A stretch of DNA of 64,000 nucleotides. It comes from Lichenibacterium ramalinae (lineage in GTDB: Bacteria > Pseudomonadota > Alphaproteobacteria > Rhizobiales > Beijerinckiaceae). Positions 45,277-53,982 of the stretch are shown here, one piece after another; the stretch's first letter is position 1; each line of letters opens with the position of its first letter. The DNA is taken from NCBI RefSeq assembly GCF_004137085.1, contig NZ_QYBC01000010.1, positions 62,001-126,000 of the forward strand. The letters run 5' to 3'. Position numbers and translations under genes: made by a program. The notes under the pieces were generated by a model. It was not told the DNA's origin and ran no database searches. It saw only the letters and a list, made by a program, of their open reading frames with translations.

Positions 45277-46001
45277 GGCCGCCGCCCCTGGCCCGGCACC
45301 AGCACGACCGAGAAGTAGGGCGCGTCATCGTCGCGCTTGTCGACGAGCGGCATCACGACCTCGGCTGCCATGGTGCCACGCTCGACGTACAGGGCGCGCT
45401 CGAGAAGACCCGCGTCGGCGAGCGCGGCACGCACCTTGGGGAGGTTGCGGCCGAGCTTCATGACCACGGCCGCGTCGGCCGCGAGGAATCGCGTGCGCAA
45501 CGCCTCCGGCGGGAGTGTGCCCGGCACCACGGTGAGGACGTCGTCGCCCCAGGTCATGGGTTCGCCCGCCGCCGTCCAGCAGCCCGACATGCCTGTGACC
45601 CCCGGCACGATGCGGCAGGGGAAGCGCTCGCGCAAGCGGACGTACAGGTGCATGAACGACCCGTAGAACAGCGGGTCCCCCTCGCAGAGCAGCGCCACGT
45701 CCCGGCCTGCCGCGAGGTGTCCCGCGAGGAGTTCGGTCGATTCCGCGTAGAAAGCGGAGAGGGCTGACACGTAGTCCGCGTGATCGAAGCGGATCTCGAC
45801 CGTCACGGGGTAGAGCAGAGGCAGTTCGGTCGCGCCGGGCGGCATCCAGCGGTCCGCGATGGTGCGGGCGTTGCCGCGCCGCCCGCTCTTGGCGAAGTAG
45901 CTCACCACGTGCGTGGCCTCGAGCGCCCGCACGGCCTTGACGGTGAGGAGGTCGGGGTCGCCAGGTCCGAGACCGACGCCCGTGAGCGTTCCGACGCTCA
46001 T
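45273..46001 (-). CDS. cobI: precorrin-2 C20-methyltransferase CobI
   Basis: A 242-residue SAM methylase converting precorrin-2 to precorrin-3A. Motifs are LTGVGLGPGDPDLLTVKAVRAL, LCEGDPLFYGSFMHLYVRL and PGVTGMSGCWTAAGEPM. ATG 46001 overlaps the cobH stop as ATGA; the longer open frame upstream is a shadow of cobH. It also overlaps cobJ by four bases. Confidence 0.94.
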   Translation of the reverse strand: MSVGTLTGVGLGPGDPDLLTVKAVRALEATHVVSYFAKSGRRGNARTIADRWMPPGATELPLLYPVTVEIRFDHADYVSALSAFYAESTELLAGHLAAGRDVALLCEGDPLFYGSFMHLYVRLRERFPCRIVPGVTGMSGCWTAAGEPMTWGDDVLTVVPGTLPPEALRTRFLAADAAVVMKLGRNLPKVRAALADAGLLERALYVERGTMAAEVVMPLVDKRDDDAPYFSVVLVPGQGRRP

Positions 46002-46624
46002 TCCTCGTCGCTCGCCAGCGCGTTGACGGCCGCAGCCGTCATCGCGCTGCCGCCCTTGCGGCCCCGCACAACGAGGGCTGGCACGCGGCCGAACTCTAGA
46101 AGGGCCTCCTTCGACTCCATCGCGCCCACGAAACCGACGGGCATGCCGATGACGGCGGCCGGCAGGGGCCCGCCCGCGGCGATCATCTCGAGCAGGTGGA
46201 ACAGGGCCGTCGGAGCGTTGCCGATCGCCACGACCGCGCCCGCCAAGCGGTCGCGCCAGAGCTCCACCGCAGCCGCCGTCCGGGTGGTCCCGAGCCGGGC
46301 CGCCAGCGCCGGCACCTCCGGGTCGTTCAGGGTGCACACCACGTCGTTGCCGGCCGGCAGGCGGCGGCGCGTGACGCCGTCCGCCACCATGCGGACGTCG
46401 CACAGCACGGGCGCGCCGGCCCGCAACGCCGCCTTGGCGGCCGCGACAGCGCCCGACGTGAACCGGATGTCTGCCGCAGCCTCCACCATGCCGCAGGCGT
46501 GGATGATGCGCACCGCCACGGGTTCCTCGACGGGATCGAACACGCTGAGGCTGGCCTCGCCCCGGATCATGGCGAAGCTCTTGGCGTAGATGGCGGCGCC
46601 ATCGTGGATGTAGTCGTAGCTCAC
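45998..46624 (-). CDS. cobH: precorrin-8X methylmutase CobH
   Basis: A 208-residue protein that moves the C11 methyl to C12, giving hydrogenobyrinic acid. It begins VSYDYIHDGAAIYAKSFAMI and contains RIIHACGMVEAAADIRF with the catalytic His, then IGMPVGFVGAMESKEAL. The start is GTG 46624, overlapping the cobG stop (GTGA); the upstream open frame to 46900 lies inside cobG. Confidence 0.94.
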   Translation of the reverse strand: MSYDYIHDGAAIYAKSFAMIRGEASLSVFDPVEEPVAVRIIHACGMVEAAADIRFTSGAVAAAKAALRAGAPVLCDVRMVADGVTRRRLPAGNDVVCTLNDPEVPALAARLGTTRTAAAVELWRDRLAGAVVAIGNAPTALFHLLEMIAAGGPLPAAVIGMPVGFVGAMESKEALLEFGRVPALVVRGRKGGSAMTAAAVNALASDEE

Positions 46625-48069
46625 GGGCAGCGATCCAGGCCGAGGTTGATGGGGAGGAGGTGGCGCACTTCGCCGACGGCGAGTCCGGAGGCGACGGGCT
46701 CGTTCCAGGGGGCTTCGCCGATTACGAGGGAGTAACGCCCCTCGGTCGCCACGAGCGTCAACGGGGCAGGCCCGGGGTGGGCGCAGCCCTTGGCGCAACC
46801 GGAGACGTGGAGAAGGATGTCGTGCGAAGAGTCGCCTGACCCGATCAGCGCGGCCCATGCCGCCGCGTGCTCGAGCACCGGGGTGGTTCCGCGCCGGCAT
46901 CCTGGCGAGCCCGGACAGGCTGCGACGCGGAGGCGGGGGTCGGCGGCGTCCACGATCAGGTCGACTGCGCCGCAGTCCTTCGCGAGGCGGTCGGCGGCTT
47001 CGGGTGAGAGCCCCGGGACGAGCAGGGCTCGCCAGGGTGTGACGCGCAACCCCTCAGCGCCGGCTCGCACCGCGCCGCGAACCAAAACCTCGAACTGCCT
47101 CGCATCGAGTCGGCCGAATGGTGCGGCCACGCCGAGCGTGACCCTGCTCCCGACCGTGAAGGGTCCTACGAACGGGATGGGTCGAATTGGGACGCTTGGC
47201 TCGTCGGTGGCGGCTCGATCGGGACGGAGTCCCACCTTGTGCTCGCGAGGGCGGTAGGACGTCTCGTCACCGTCCGAGTTCTCAACCCGCGGTGCAGCTT
47301 GGGGCACTCGGAAAGGCGGGTTCTGCCGCCTCCCCTCATTCGTGAGAGACGGGTCGATTGATCGACGTTCGGAAGGGTGGGGAGTCCACTTCGGACCGTC
47401 GAGGACGGCTTCGGGGCCGACCCGAGCGACGAGGTCTCGCATGCGCCGCAAGCCGGACTCCGTCGCGCACCACGCGGCGAAGCCACGCATGAAGCCCAAA
47501 GCGACGTCCGGCAGACCCCGCGTGGTGCAAGTCGCGACGACCCGGTCGTCCCCGTCGAGCCGCACCACGAACCGACCGTCGCGCGCGGCTTCGACGCGTA
47601 TGTCGGCCGAGGCGGTCGACAGACGCATCAGCCCTCCGTCGGACACCGCGACGCCGAACTTCGAAGGTAGGTCTCCCAAGTCCTCCGCATCCACGAGCGC
47701 CGCCTCGAGCGCCGTGACGGCAGGGCGAATGTCGAAGGCGGCGGTGGGGTCGAGCCCGGCCAGTGGACTGACGAGGACGTTTCGACGCGACTCCGCGGCG
47801 GGGTCTGCGTCGAGCAAACCGACATCGTCGAGATCTATCGTCAACGCCGGCAGGCCGGCCTCCGTGACGCCCCTCACCTGAACGTTGGCCCTGGCGGTGA
47901 GGTCGAGTAGGCCGTTGCCGTGGCGGGCCGCCGCTCCCGCGATGGCGCCGGCCTGCAGCAGGGTGAGGCTGGCACCGCGCGGCTTCACCCGCACGATCAG
48001 CCCGTCGCCGCTCGCCATGGGGCGGAGCGCGCCGGGGCACCAGCCGACGCGCAGGGCGGCGGCGCTCAT
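46621..48069 (-). CDS. cobG: precorrin-3B synthase CobG
   Basis: A 482-residue nitrite/sulfite-reductase-like monooxygenase that uses O2 to make precorrin-3B, marking the aerobic pathway. The C-terminal part has the Cys residues ACPGSPGCRRG and HVSGCAKGCAHPG for the 4Fe-4S centre. A Pro/Arg/Ser-rich insert (about 238-320) separates the two halves and makes the protein longer than most CobG; its DNA holds a hairpin at 47314-47331. ATG 48069 overlaps the cobN stop. The phase remains open to 50952 upstream, but that is an artefact inside cobN. Confidence 0.92.
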   Translation of the reverse strand: MSAAALRVGWCPGALRPMASGDGLIVRVKPRGASLTLLQAGAIAGAAARHGNGLLDLTARANVQVRGVTEAGLPALTIDLDDVGLLDADPAAESRRNVLVSPLAGLDPTAAFDIRPAVTALEAALVDAEDLGDLPSKFGVAVSDGGLMRLSTASADIRVEAARDGRFVVRLDGDDRVVATCTTRGLPDVALGFMRGFAAWCATESGLRRMRDLVARVGPEAVLDGPKWTPHPSERRSIDPSLTNEGRRQNPPFRVPQAAPRVENSDGDETSYRPREHKVGLRPDRAATDEPSVPIRPIPFVGPFTVGSRVTLGVAAPFGRLDARQFEVLVRGAVRAGAEGLRVTPWRALLVPGLSPEAADRLAKDCGAVDLIVDAADPRLRVAACPGSPGCRRGTTPVLEHAAAWAALIGSGDSSHDILLHVSGCAKGCAHPGPAPLTLVATEGRYSLVIGEAPWNEPVASGLAVGEVRHLLPINLGLDRCP

Positions 48070-51000
48070 GCGGCGCTCCTGAGGCCGGCCAGGATGGCGG
48101 CGGTGGAGTTGCGCCGGGAATGCCAGTAGCCGCGCGCCTGCGCCTCCGCGAAGCGGTCGGCCGTCGCCCGCGCGGCGGCGGGATTGGCCCCCACCATGAA
48201 GTCGCGCACGGCATCGTCGCCGAGCGTGGCGTCGAAGAGCAGGTCGAAATGCCGGCTCGGGGCCGCGTCCGAGGTGGCGGCGAAACCGAAGAGCGCGTCC
48301 ACGGTTTCGGCGATCTCGGCGGCCCCACGGAAGCCGTGGCGCATCTGGCCGACGATCCAGCGCGGGTTGGTGGCACGGGCCCGCATCACGCGCGCCACCT
48401 CCTCGGACAGGGTCCGGATGCGGAGGTCGCCGGGGCGGGTGGCGTCGGCGTGATAGAGCGCCGGCACGGTTCCGAGCGCGGCGGCGGCGGCGGCGAAGCC
48501 GCCCTGGTGCTCGGCGAACGTGTCGGAGGACAGGACGTCGACCTCCGGCAGGTCCGCGACGTGGAGGTGGCTCTCCGCCGCGGCGACGCGGTCGCGGAAG
48601 CCCGGCGAGGCGTGGCCGGCGGCCTCGGCCCCGCCATAGGCATGGGACGTGCCCGCGAGGTAGCGCTCGCCGAGGTCGGCACGCCCGGCGAAGTCGCCCG
48701 AGGCCACGGCGCGGGCGAGGCCGATGCCGTAGCTGTCCGGCGCGCCGCCGAACACCCGGTCGAGGGCTTCTCCGGCCCGGCGCGCGGCGGCGAGCGGGTT
48801 CATGGCATCGTCCTCGTCGAGAGCCGCCACGGCGCGCACGGCGGCGTCGAAGAGCGCGATCTGATCCGGGAAGGTGTCGCGGAACAGGCCCGAGATGCGC
48901 AGCGTCACGTCGACCCGCGGCCGGTCGAGGCGCGCCTCGGGCAGAATCTCGAAACCGTCGACGCGGGTCGTACCCGCGTGCCAGCGGGGCCGCACGCCGA
49001 GCAGCGCCAGGGCCTGGGCGAGGTCGTCGCCCCCGGTGCGCATGGTGGCGCTGCCCCACAGGTCCATGACGAGGCGGCGCGGCCAGTCGCCATGATCTTG
49101 GGCGTAGCGGGTGGCGAAGTCCGCCGCGGCCCGCAGGCCGATCTCGACGGCGGTGCGGGTCGGCACGGCGCGGGGGTCGACCGAGAACAGGTTGCGGCCC
49201 GTCGGCAGCACGTCGCGCCGGCCGGCCGCGGGCGAGCCCGCCGGGCCCGGCGGCACGAAGCGCCCGTCGAGCGCCGCCAGGAGCCCCGCGGTCTCGGCGG
49301 CGCCGCAGTCCGCGACGCCGTCCGGCCGGGCCTCGGTGCCGCCGAAGACGTGCAGGCCGTCGCCGATGCGGGCTTCCTTCACGTCGCAGAGCCAGGCGTC
49401 GAGCCCCGCCAGGGCATCGTCGGGCGCCGCACCCTCGGCGATGCCGCAATCGGCCAGCAGCCCGGCGTCGCGGGCGCGCTCCAGGATGGCGGCGGCGAGG
49501 AGGCGGGCGCGCCGGGCATCGAGGCCCTGCGCTTCGGCATATTCGTCGAACAGGGCCTCGACCTCGGCTAGCGCCCCGTGGGTGCCGGCCGCCACCAGCG
49601 GCGGCGTGAGGTGCCCGACCGTGACGGCCGCGATGCGACGCTTGGCCTGGGCGGCCTCGCCGGGGTCGCTCACGATGAAGGGATAGACGGTCGGCACGGC
49701 GCCCAGCACGGCTTCGGGCGCGCAGGCGCCCGACAGCGCCACGGCCTTGCCGGGCAGCCATTCGAGCGTGCCGTGGGTGCCGAGGTGGACCATGGCGTGG
49801 ATTCGCTCGACCTCGCGCAGCCACACGTAGAAGGCGATGTAGGCGTGGCACGGCGGCAGCGCCGTGTCGTGGTAGTCGGCGCGGCGGTCCGCCGTGGGGG
49901 CCCGGTCGGGCTGCACCGCCACGATCAGACTGCCGGCCCGGTGGATGGGATAGCCGAAAGCGCCGTCGCGCAGCGCGCGGTCGTCGGCCGGCGCCCCCCA
50001 GCGCGCCGTGACGGCCGCGCGGAAGGCGGCCGGCAGGCGCGCGAAGGCGCGCTCGTAGGCGGCGAGCGGCAGGACGGGCTCCGGCACCCCCTGGGTCAGG
50101 TGCATCATCAGGGCGGCGGGATCGGCGACGGTGTCGACGCGGTAGCCGGCCGCGGCGAGCGAGGCCGCGATGCCGGCGAGGCTGGCGGGGGCGTCGAGCC
50201 CGACCGCGTAGCCGCCGCGCCCGGCCTTGCCGGGATAGTCGGACAGCACCAGGGCGAGCCGGCGCGCGGCGCGCGGGGTGGTGCGCAGCATCGCCCAGGC
50301 GCGGGCGAGGTCGGCCACGTGGGCGACGCGGTCCGCGTCCGGCCGGTGCAGCACGGGCGAGAATTCGCGGGTCGGATCGGGCGCGCCGGCCTCCTTGAAC
50401 GAGACCGTGCCGGCCAGCACGCGGCCGTCGACCTCGGGCAGGACGACGTTCATGGCGAGGTCGGCGGCCCTGAGGCCGCGGTCGCTCGCCGCCCAGGCGT
50501 CGCGGTCGCTGCCGGACTGGACGACCTGCAGCACGGGCGCGTCCGCGCCGTCGAGCACCGTGCCGCCCCCCTGGCGGCGGGCCGAGAAGGCCGTGGTGTT
50601 GAGCAGGACGTCGGGCGGATCGCGCGCGATAAGGGCCGCCAGCGCTTCGGCCGCCGCCTCGTCCTTCAGGCTCGCCACCGACACGGCGGTGACGCGCAGG
50701 CCCCGCGCCGCCAGCGCGTTGGCCAGGGCCGCGACCGGGGCGGTATCGCCGGCGAGCAGGGCCGAGCGGTAGAAGGTCAACAGCGCGTGCGGCGCCCGCC
50801 CTCCCGGGCCGGGCCGGGACAGCGCGGCGGAGACGGCCGCGGCGGGAAGTCGCGCCGGCTCCTCCCACGCGACGTCGCGGCCGATGCGCGACGCCACGAA
50901 GCGCATCGCCTGGCGCAGGTTCTCGGGGCCGCCCTCGCGGAAATAGCGCCACAGCCGGCGCAGGTCCGGCTCGGGCAGGGTCGAGAGGGCGTCGAGCCGC

Positions 51001-51356
51001 GGGTCGAGCTGGTCGCAGCCCGGCACGGCGGCGAGGTGGAACCCGTGCCGCCGCGCCGCGGCGCCGAGCTCCTCGAGACCGTAGCGCCAGTAATCGAGGC
51101 CACCCAGGATGCGCACCAGGACGAAGCGCGAGCGCGCCGCCACCTTCTCGACGTAGAGGTCGACCGATAGCGGGTGCCCCAGGCCCTTCAAGGTCGCGAG
51201 CCGCAGGCTCGGCGCCGCTTCCCCCGCCACGCCGGCCAGCGCCGCGAGGTCCCCGTCCGAGAAGGACAGCACCACGAGGTCGGCCGGCGTCTGCGAGACG
51301 TCGACGGCGCTCGGCGCGGGGTCCAGCGACCCTTGGGGAAGCGGCAGCAGGTGCAT
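48066..51356 (-). CDS. cobN: cobaltochelatase subunit CobN
   Basis: A 1,096-residue large subunit of the aerobic ATP-dependent cobaltochelatase, which inserts Co2+ into hydrogenobyrinate a,c-diamide with CobS and CobT (not in this window). Typical segments include HLGTHGTLEWLPGKAVALSG, VYPFIVSDPGEAAQAKRRI, MDLWGSATMRTGGDDLAQAL and the C-terminal NPRWIVGQMRHGFRGAAEI. It is shorter than the about 1,270-residue P. denitrificans type but complete at both ends. It overlaps cobG and follows cobW by 20 bases. Confidence 0.95.
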   Translation of the reverse strand: MHLLPLPQGSLDPAPSAVDVSQTPADLVVLSFSDGDLAALAGVAGEAAPSLRLATLKGLGHPLSVDLYVEKVAARSRFVLVRILGGLDYWRYGLEELGAAARRHGFHLAAVPGCDQLDPRLDALSTLPEPDLRRLWRYFREGGPENLRQAMRFVASRIGRDVAWEEPARLPAAAVSAALSRPGPGGRAPHALLTFYRSALLAGDTAPVAALANALAARGLRVTAVSVASLKDEAAAEALAALIARDPPDVLLNTTAFSARRQGGGTVLDGADAPVLQVVQSGSDRDAWAASDRGLRAADLAMNVVLPEVDGRVLAGTVSFKEAGAPDPTREFSPVLHRPDADRVAHVADLARAWAMLRTTPRAARRLALVLSDYPGKAGRGGYAVGLDAPASLAGIAASLAAAGYRVDTVADPAALMMHLTQGVPEPVLPLAAYERAFARLPAAFRAAVTARWGAPADDRALRDGAFGYPIHRAGSLIVAVQPDRAPTADRRADYHDTALPPCHAYIAFYVWLREVERIHAMVHLGTHGTLEWLPGKAVALSGACAPEAVLGAVPTVYPFIVSDPGEAAQAKRRIAAVTVGHLTPPLVAAGTHGALAEVEALFDEYAEAQGLDARRARLLAAAILERARDAGLLADCGIAEGAAPDDALAGLDAWLCDVKEARIGDGLHVFGGTEARPDGVADCGAAETAGLLAALDGRFVPPGPAGSPAAGRRDVLPTGRNLFSVDPRAVPTRTAVEIGLRAAADFATRYAQDHGDWPRRLVMDLWGSATMRTGGDDLAQALALLGVRPRWHAGTTRVDGFEILPEARLDRPRVDVTLRISGLFRDTFPDQIALFDAAVRAVAALDEDDAMNPLAAARRAGEALDRVFGGAPDSYGIGLARAVASGDFAGRADLGERYLAGTSHAYGGAEAAGHASPGFRDRVAAAESHLHVADLPEVDVLSSDTFAEHQGGFAAAAAALGTVPALYHADATRPGDLRIRTLSEEVARVMRARATNPRWIVGQMRHGFRGAAEIAETVDALFGFAATSDAAPSRHFDLLFDATLGDDAVRDFMVGANPAAARATADRFAEAQARGYWHSRRNSTAAILAGLRSAA

Positions 51357-51376
51357 GGCGCGATCCTATCCCGCCG

Positions 51377-52411
51377 TCACGCCCCGATGTCGACCGCGAT
51401 GGCGGCCCGGTCGATGCCCTTCTCGCCGATCACGACGAGCCGGCCGCGCCGCGCCTCGCCGGGCGCCCAGGGCCGGTCGAACTGCTGGCGGAAGCGGCTC
51501 CCGACCCCCTGCACCAGCAGCCGCATGGGCTTGCCGGCCACGGCCAGGAATCCCTTGGTGCGCAGCACGCCGTGGCGCTCCGCCACGCCGGCGAGCTTGC
51601 GCGTGAAGGCTTCGGGATCGTCGAGGGCCGGGACGTCGAGCACGAAGGAGTCGAAGTCGTCGTGGTCGTGCCCCTCCTCGGCGTCGTGGTGGGAAGGCCT
51701 GTTGGCGAGGTCGTCCTCGGCGGCGGCGCCGAGGCCGAGCAGCACGGCGGCGTCGATCCGGCCCTCGCGGGTCGCCACCACCTTGACGGCGCGCGGCACC
51801 GTGGCGCGGATCTCGGCCGCCACCGCCTCGAGCCGCTCGGGGGCGAGCAGGTCGGCCTTGTTCAGCACCACGAGGTCGGCGCACAGGAGCTGGTCCTCGT
51901 AGACCTCCTCCAGCGGGTTGTCGTGGTCGACCGAGCCGTCGGCCTGGCGCTGGGCGGCGAGCTTGGCGGGATCGTCGGCGAAGCGGCCTTCCGCGACGGC
52001 GGCGCCGTCCACCACCGCCACGACGCCGTCGACGGTGACGCGGGCGCGGATCGCCGGCCAGTCGAAGGCCTTGACGAGCGGCTTCGGCAGGGCGAGGCCC
52101 GAGGTCTCGACCACGATGTGGTCGGGCCGCGGCTCGCGCGCCAGCAGCGCCTCGATGGCGGGCACGAAATCGTCCGCCACCGTGCAGCACAGGCAGCCGT
52201 TGGCGAGCTCGACGATGTTCTCCTCGGGGCAGGATTCGATGCCGCAGGAGCGCAGGATGTCGCCGTCGACGCCGACGTCGCCGAATTCGTTGATGATGAG
52301 CGCCAGCCGGCGGCCGTGGGCGCCCTCGAGCAGGTGGCGGATCAGCGTGGTCTTGCCGGCTCCGAGGAAGCCGGTCACCACCGTCACGGGAACCTTGGCG
52401 AGCGCTTTCAT
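51377..52411 (-). CDS. cobW: CobW-family GTPase, probable cobalt/zinc metallochaperone
   Basis: A 344-residue G3E GTPase. It has Walker A VTGFLGAGKTT, the metal-binding CxCC motif in ANGCLCCTVADDF, Walker B/G3-like VETSGLALP, NKAD in VVLNKADLL, and a His/Asp-rich loop (HHDAEEGHDHDD) that can bind metal. CobW is thought to deliver cobalt to the chelatase. ATG 52411 overlaps the DUF1636 stop; the frame open to 52642 upstream is a shadow. Confidence 0.93.
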   Translation of the reverse strand: MKALAKVPVTVVTGFLGAGKTTLIRHLLEGAHGRRLALIINEFGDVGVDGDILRSCGIESCPEENIVELANGCLCCTVADDFVPAIEALLAREPRPDHIVVETSGLALPKPLVKAFDWPAIRARVTVDGVVAVVDGAAVAEGRFADDPAKLAAQRQADGSVDHDNPLEEVYEDQLLCADLVVLNKADLLAPERLEAVAAEIRATVPRAVKVVATREGRIDAAVLLGLGAAAEDDLANRPSHHDAEEGHDHDDFDSFVLDVPALDDPEAFTRKLAGVAERHGVLRTKGFLAVAGKPMRLLVQGVGSRFRQQFDRPWAPGEARRGRLVVIGEKGIDRAAIAVDIGA

Positions 52412-52809
52412 GCTGTCTGTCCTGCGATGGGGAGCGGGGGCACGCGGGCCACGACGCCGCGCTTGATGGGGTCGGCGCGCAATTTCCAGGGAATCAGCCC
52501 GTCGGGCGTGGCGGCATAGAGGCGGGCGGCCTCGGCCACGACGGGGGCGGTGCCCTCGGCCGGCATGTCGGCGTAGACGTAGGTCCACTTGCCGGGTGCC
52601 GCGAAGGACACCGTACAGGGCCGGCGGCACGCGCTGAGGCATTCGACCGGCACGAGCGCGACGGCGGGATCGGCACCGAACTCGGCCGCCAGCGCGTCGT
52701 GCAGGCGGCGGCCGGCCCGGACCGGGTCGGTCTCGCCCTCCGACCGGCAGGTCACGCAGACGTGGATCGTAGTGACGGCTGGCGGACTCGTCGATCCAGT
52801 GTCCTGCAT
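52408..52809 (-). CDS. DUF1636 family metal-binding protein
   Basis: A 133-residue protein with HVCVTCRSEGETDPVRAGRR and ECLSACRRPCTVSF. The Cys pairs resemble those of thioredoxin-like 2Fe-2S ferredoxins. DUF1636 proteins are common in cobalamin and cobalt-uptake operons and are presumed to bind metal, but no activity is established. It is the first gene after the cobalamin riboswitch and overlaps cobW by four bases. Confidence 0.88.
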   Translation of the reverse strand: MQDTGSTSPPAVTTIHVCVTCRSEGETDPVRAGRRLHDALAAEFGADPAVALVPVECLSACRRPCTVSFAAPGKWTYVYADMPAEGTAPVVAEAARLYAATPDGLIPWKLRADPIKRGVVARVPPLPIAGQTA

Positions 52810-52907
52810 GGCGTCACTACCTCCCTCTTCTTCACCGAAGGAGCGGGATGCGGCGTCCTGCGGAACGAGTCCGCCGGATGCGCGGCCAATGACTGGCCGA
52901 ACAGAGA

Positions 52908-52929
52908 CGCCGGGACACCCCGCCCGGCG
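52908..52929 (-). terminator. hairpin between the riboswitch and the first gene
   Basis: CGCCGGG (52908-52914) pairs with CCCGGCG (52923-52929) around an eight-base loop; on the transcript strand a moderately U-rich stretch follows. A second small hairpin (GGCCA/TGGCC) lies at 52884-52898. Either could be the expression platform of the riboswitch, as terminator or as a start-site sequestering stem. Confidence 0.4.
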
Positions 52930-52964
52930 CGCGCCAACATCGCTGCGCCGTCTCGGTGGACGGC

Positions 52965-53140
52965 GGCGCCAGCACGGCAGGTCTCCTGGCTAGCGGATCA
53001 TGACGCTTGATCGTCGCCTTCCCGTGACGCTACGCGCTCCACAGTGGCTTCGTGACGATTCGGCTGTCCGCTCACAGTTGCGGGGGCAGCTCCGGCCTCG
53101 CACCCTTGAGCGGGGCGCGTCCGAATTCCCATTTGGCGCC
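52965..53140 (-). promoter_or_regulatory. cobalamin riboswitch (AdoCbl class)
   Basis: Read on the minus strand, the conserved core appears in order: GGGAATTC, GAGCTGCCCCCGCAACTGTG (at 53073-53092), GCCACTG (53042-53048), GGGAAGGC (53016-53023) and the B12 box AGCCAGGAGACCTGCC (52976-52991). The ends can pair as P1 (GGCGCCA at 53134-53140 with TGGCGCC at 52965-52971). It precedes the DUF1636-cobW-cobN-cobG-cobH-cobI-cobJ operon by about 155 bases and should repress it when adenosylcobalamin is plentiful. Confidence 0.95.
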
Positions 53141-53466
53141 CGGGTGGGGCGCCGATCCCCTCGCGGGGAACCAGTGCTACTCAAGACATACGGCTGGCGT
53201 CGCCAAGGGTCAATGTACTCGACCAGGTCAGGATGCAGAATTCTGAATTCATTCGCGTAGGCATCGTTCGTCAGCCCGCGTCCGGCATCGCTGGGACGGT
53301 TCGCCCTTGTCGCTGGTCTGTTCCGATGTGGCACGGGGGGCGTCGTCCCATCGACGAGGGAGCGACGTGGGGCGACGAGTCACCTGGTTCACCGGGCCTG
53401 CCACTCCGCGCTGCGATCAGCGATGACGCGAGGGGCCCTGATCCGCCCCGCGCGGCTCGGTCTCGC
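53141..53466. other. intergenic region upstream of the cobalamin riboswitch
   Basis: These 326 bases should contain the promoter of the riboswitch operon (leftward) and the end of the small-gene pair. The few open frames have no domain or codon pattern like the neighbours. No clear promoter hexamers could be assigned. Confidence 0.45.
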
Positions 53467-53685
53467 TCACCAGGGAGGTGCCATCCTCAACGTCGTCCTC
53501 GGATGAAGTGCGAGGTCATGGTCGTCCTCGATCCAGAGGAAGCGCGACGCGTCCTCCTTCGAGACGATCTGGGGGCCCACCTCGCTCATGTACAGCTTGA
53601 CGAAGTCATCCTCGGCTATGAGCTCGAAGCCTCGCATCCTGAGACTCTCATCGGAAATGCCCGCGAAATCAGCGTAGGCGCCCAT
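53467..53685 (-). CDS. small hypothetical protein (72 aa)
   Basis: The frame encodes an acidic protein beginning MGAYADFAGISDESLRMRGF and containing LIAEDDFVKLYMSEVGPQIV. No family was recognised. It begins three bases after the stop of the 97-residue gene upstream, with only a weak AAGG ribosome site, so translation may depend on that gene. The pair stands alone between the riboswitch and the GntR gene. Confidence 0.5.
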   Translation of the reverse strand: MGAYADFAGISDESLRMRGFELIAEDDFVKLYMSEVGPQIVSKEDASRFLWIEDDHDLALHPRTTLRMAPPW

Positions 53686-53688
53686 GGC

Positions 53689-53982
53689 TCAACCAACCTT
53701 CATGATATCGCGGAGTAGGAAGCGCCCGACGTTCTCGAGGTTCGGTTGGACCATCATGGCCTCACGCGCCGTCAAGCACGAGGTGATCGCAGCCTGCTTC
53801 GATAGGTAGAACTCGCAGCAGGTTCTCAGCCTGCGAAGCAGGTCGTCGTAAGTCGCCGCGGTTATGTAGAGGAACGGCGTAGATCTGGTCGCAGCGACCC
53901 AGGTTCCGTCGCCCGTCTGTGCGGTGTGGATCTCCAGATCGAGGAGCCCTGCCGCGATCCGCTTGCCTTGTGTCGCCCCCAT
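53689..53982 (-). CDS. small hypothetical protein (97 aa), possibly HicB/DUF1902-like
   Basis: A 97-residue protein starting MGATQGKRIAAGLLDLEIHT. The segment WVAATRSTPFLYITAATYDD followed by LLRRLRTCCEFYL loosely resembles HicB/DUF1902-type antitoxin folds, but the match is by eye only. A strong GGAGG lies about nine bases before ATG 53982, supporting a real gene. It leads the two-gene unit with the 72-residue protein. A toxin-antitoxin role is possible but unproven. Confidence 0.6.
   Translation of the reverse strand: MGATQGKRIAAGLLDLEIHTAQTGDGTWVAATRSTPFLYITAATYDDLLRRLRTCCEFYLSKQAAITSCLTAREAMMVQPNLENVGRFLLRDIMKVG

Noticed and set aside
46621-50952. A single 4.3-kb open frame (1,443 codons) on the minus strand
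   Set aside because: Its 5' two-thirds is an out-of-frame shadow of cobN, very Arg/Gly/Pro-rich; only the part from 48069 is a gene (cobG).
48120-51170. Long plus-strand frames opposite cobN
   Set aside because: Antisense open frames are expected in very GC-rich coding DNA; no domains and no ribosome sites.
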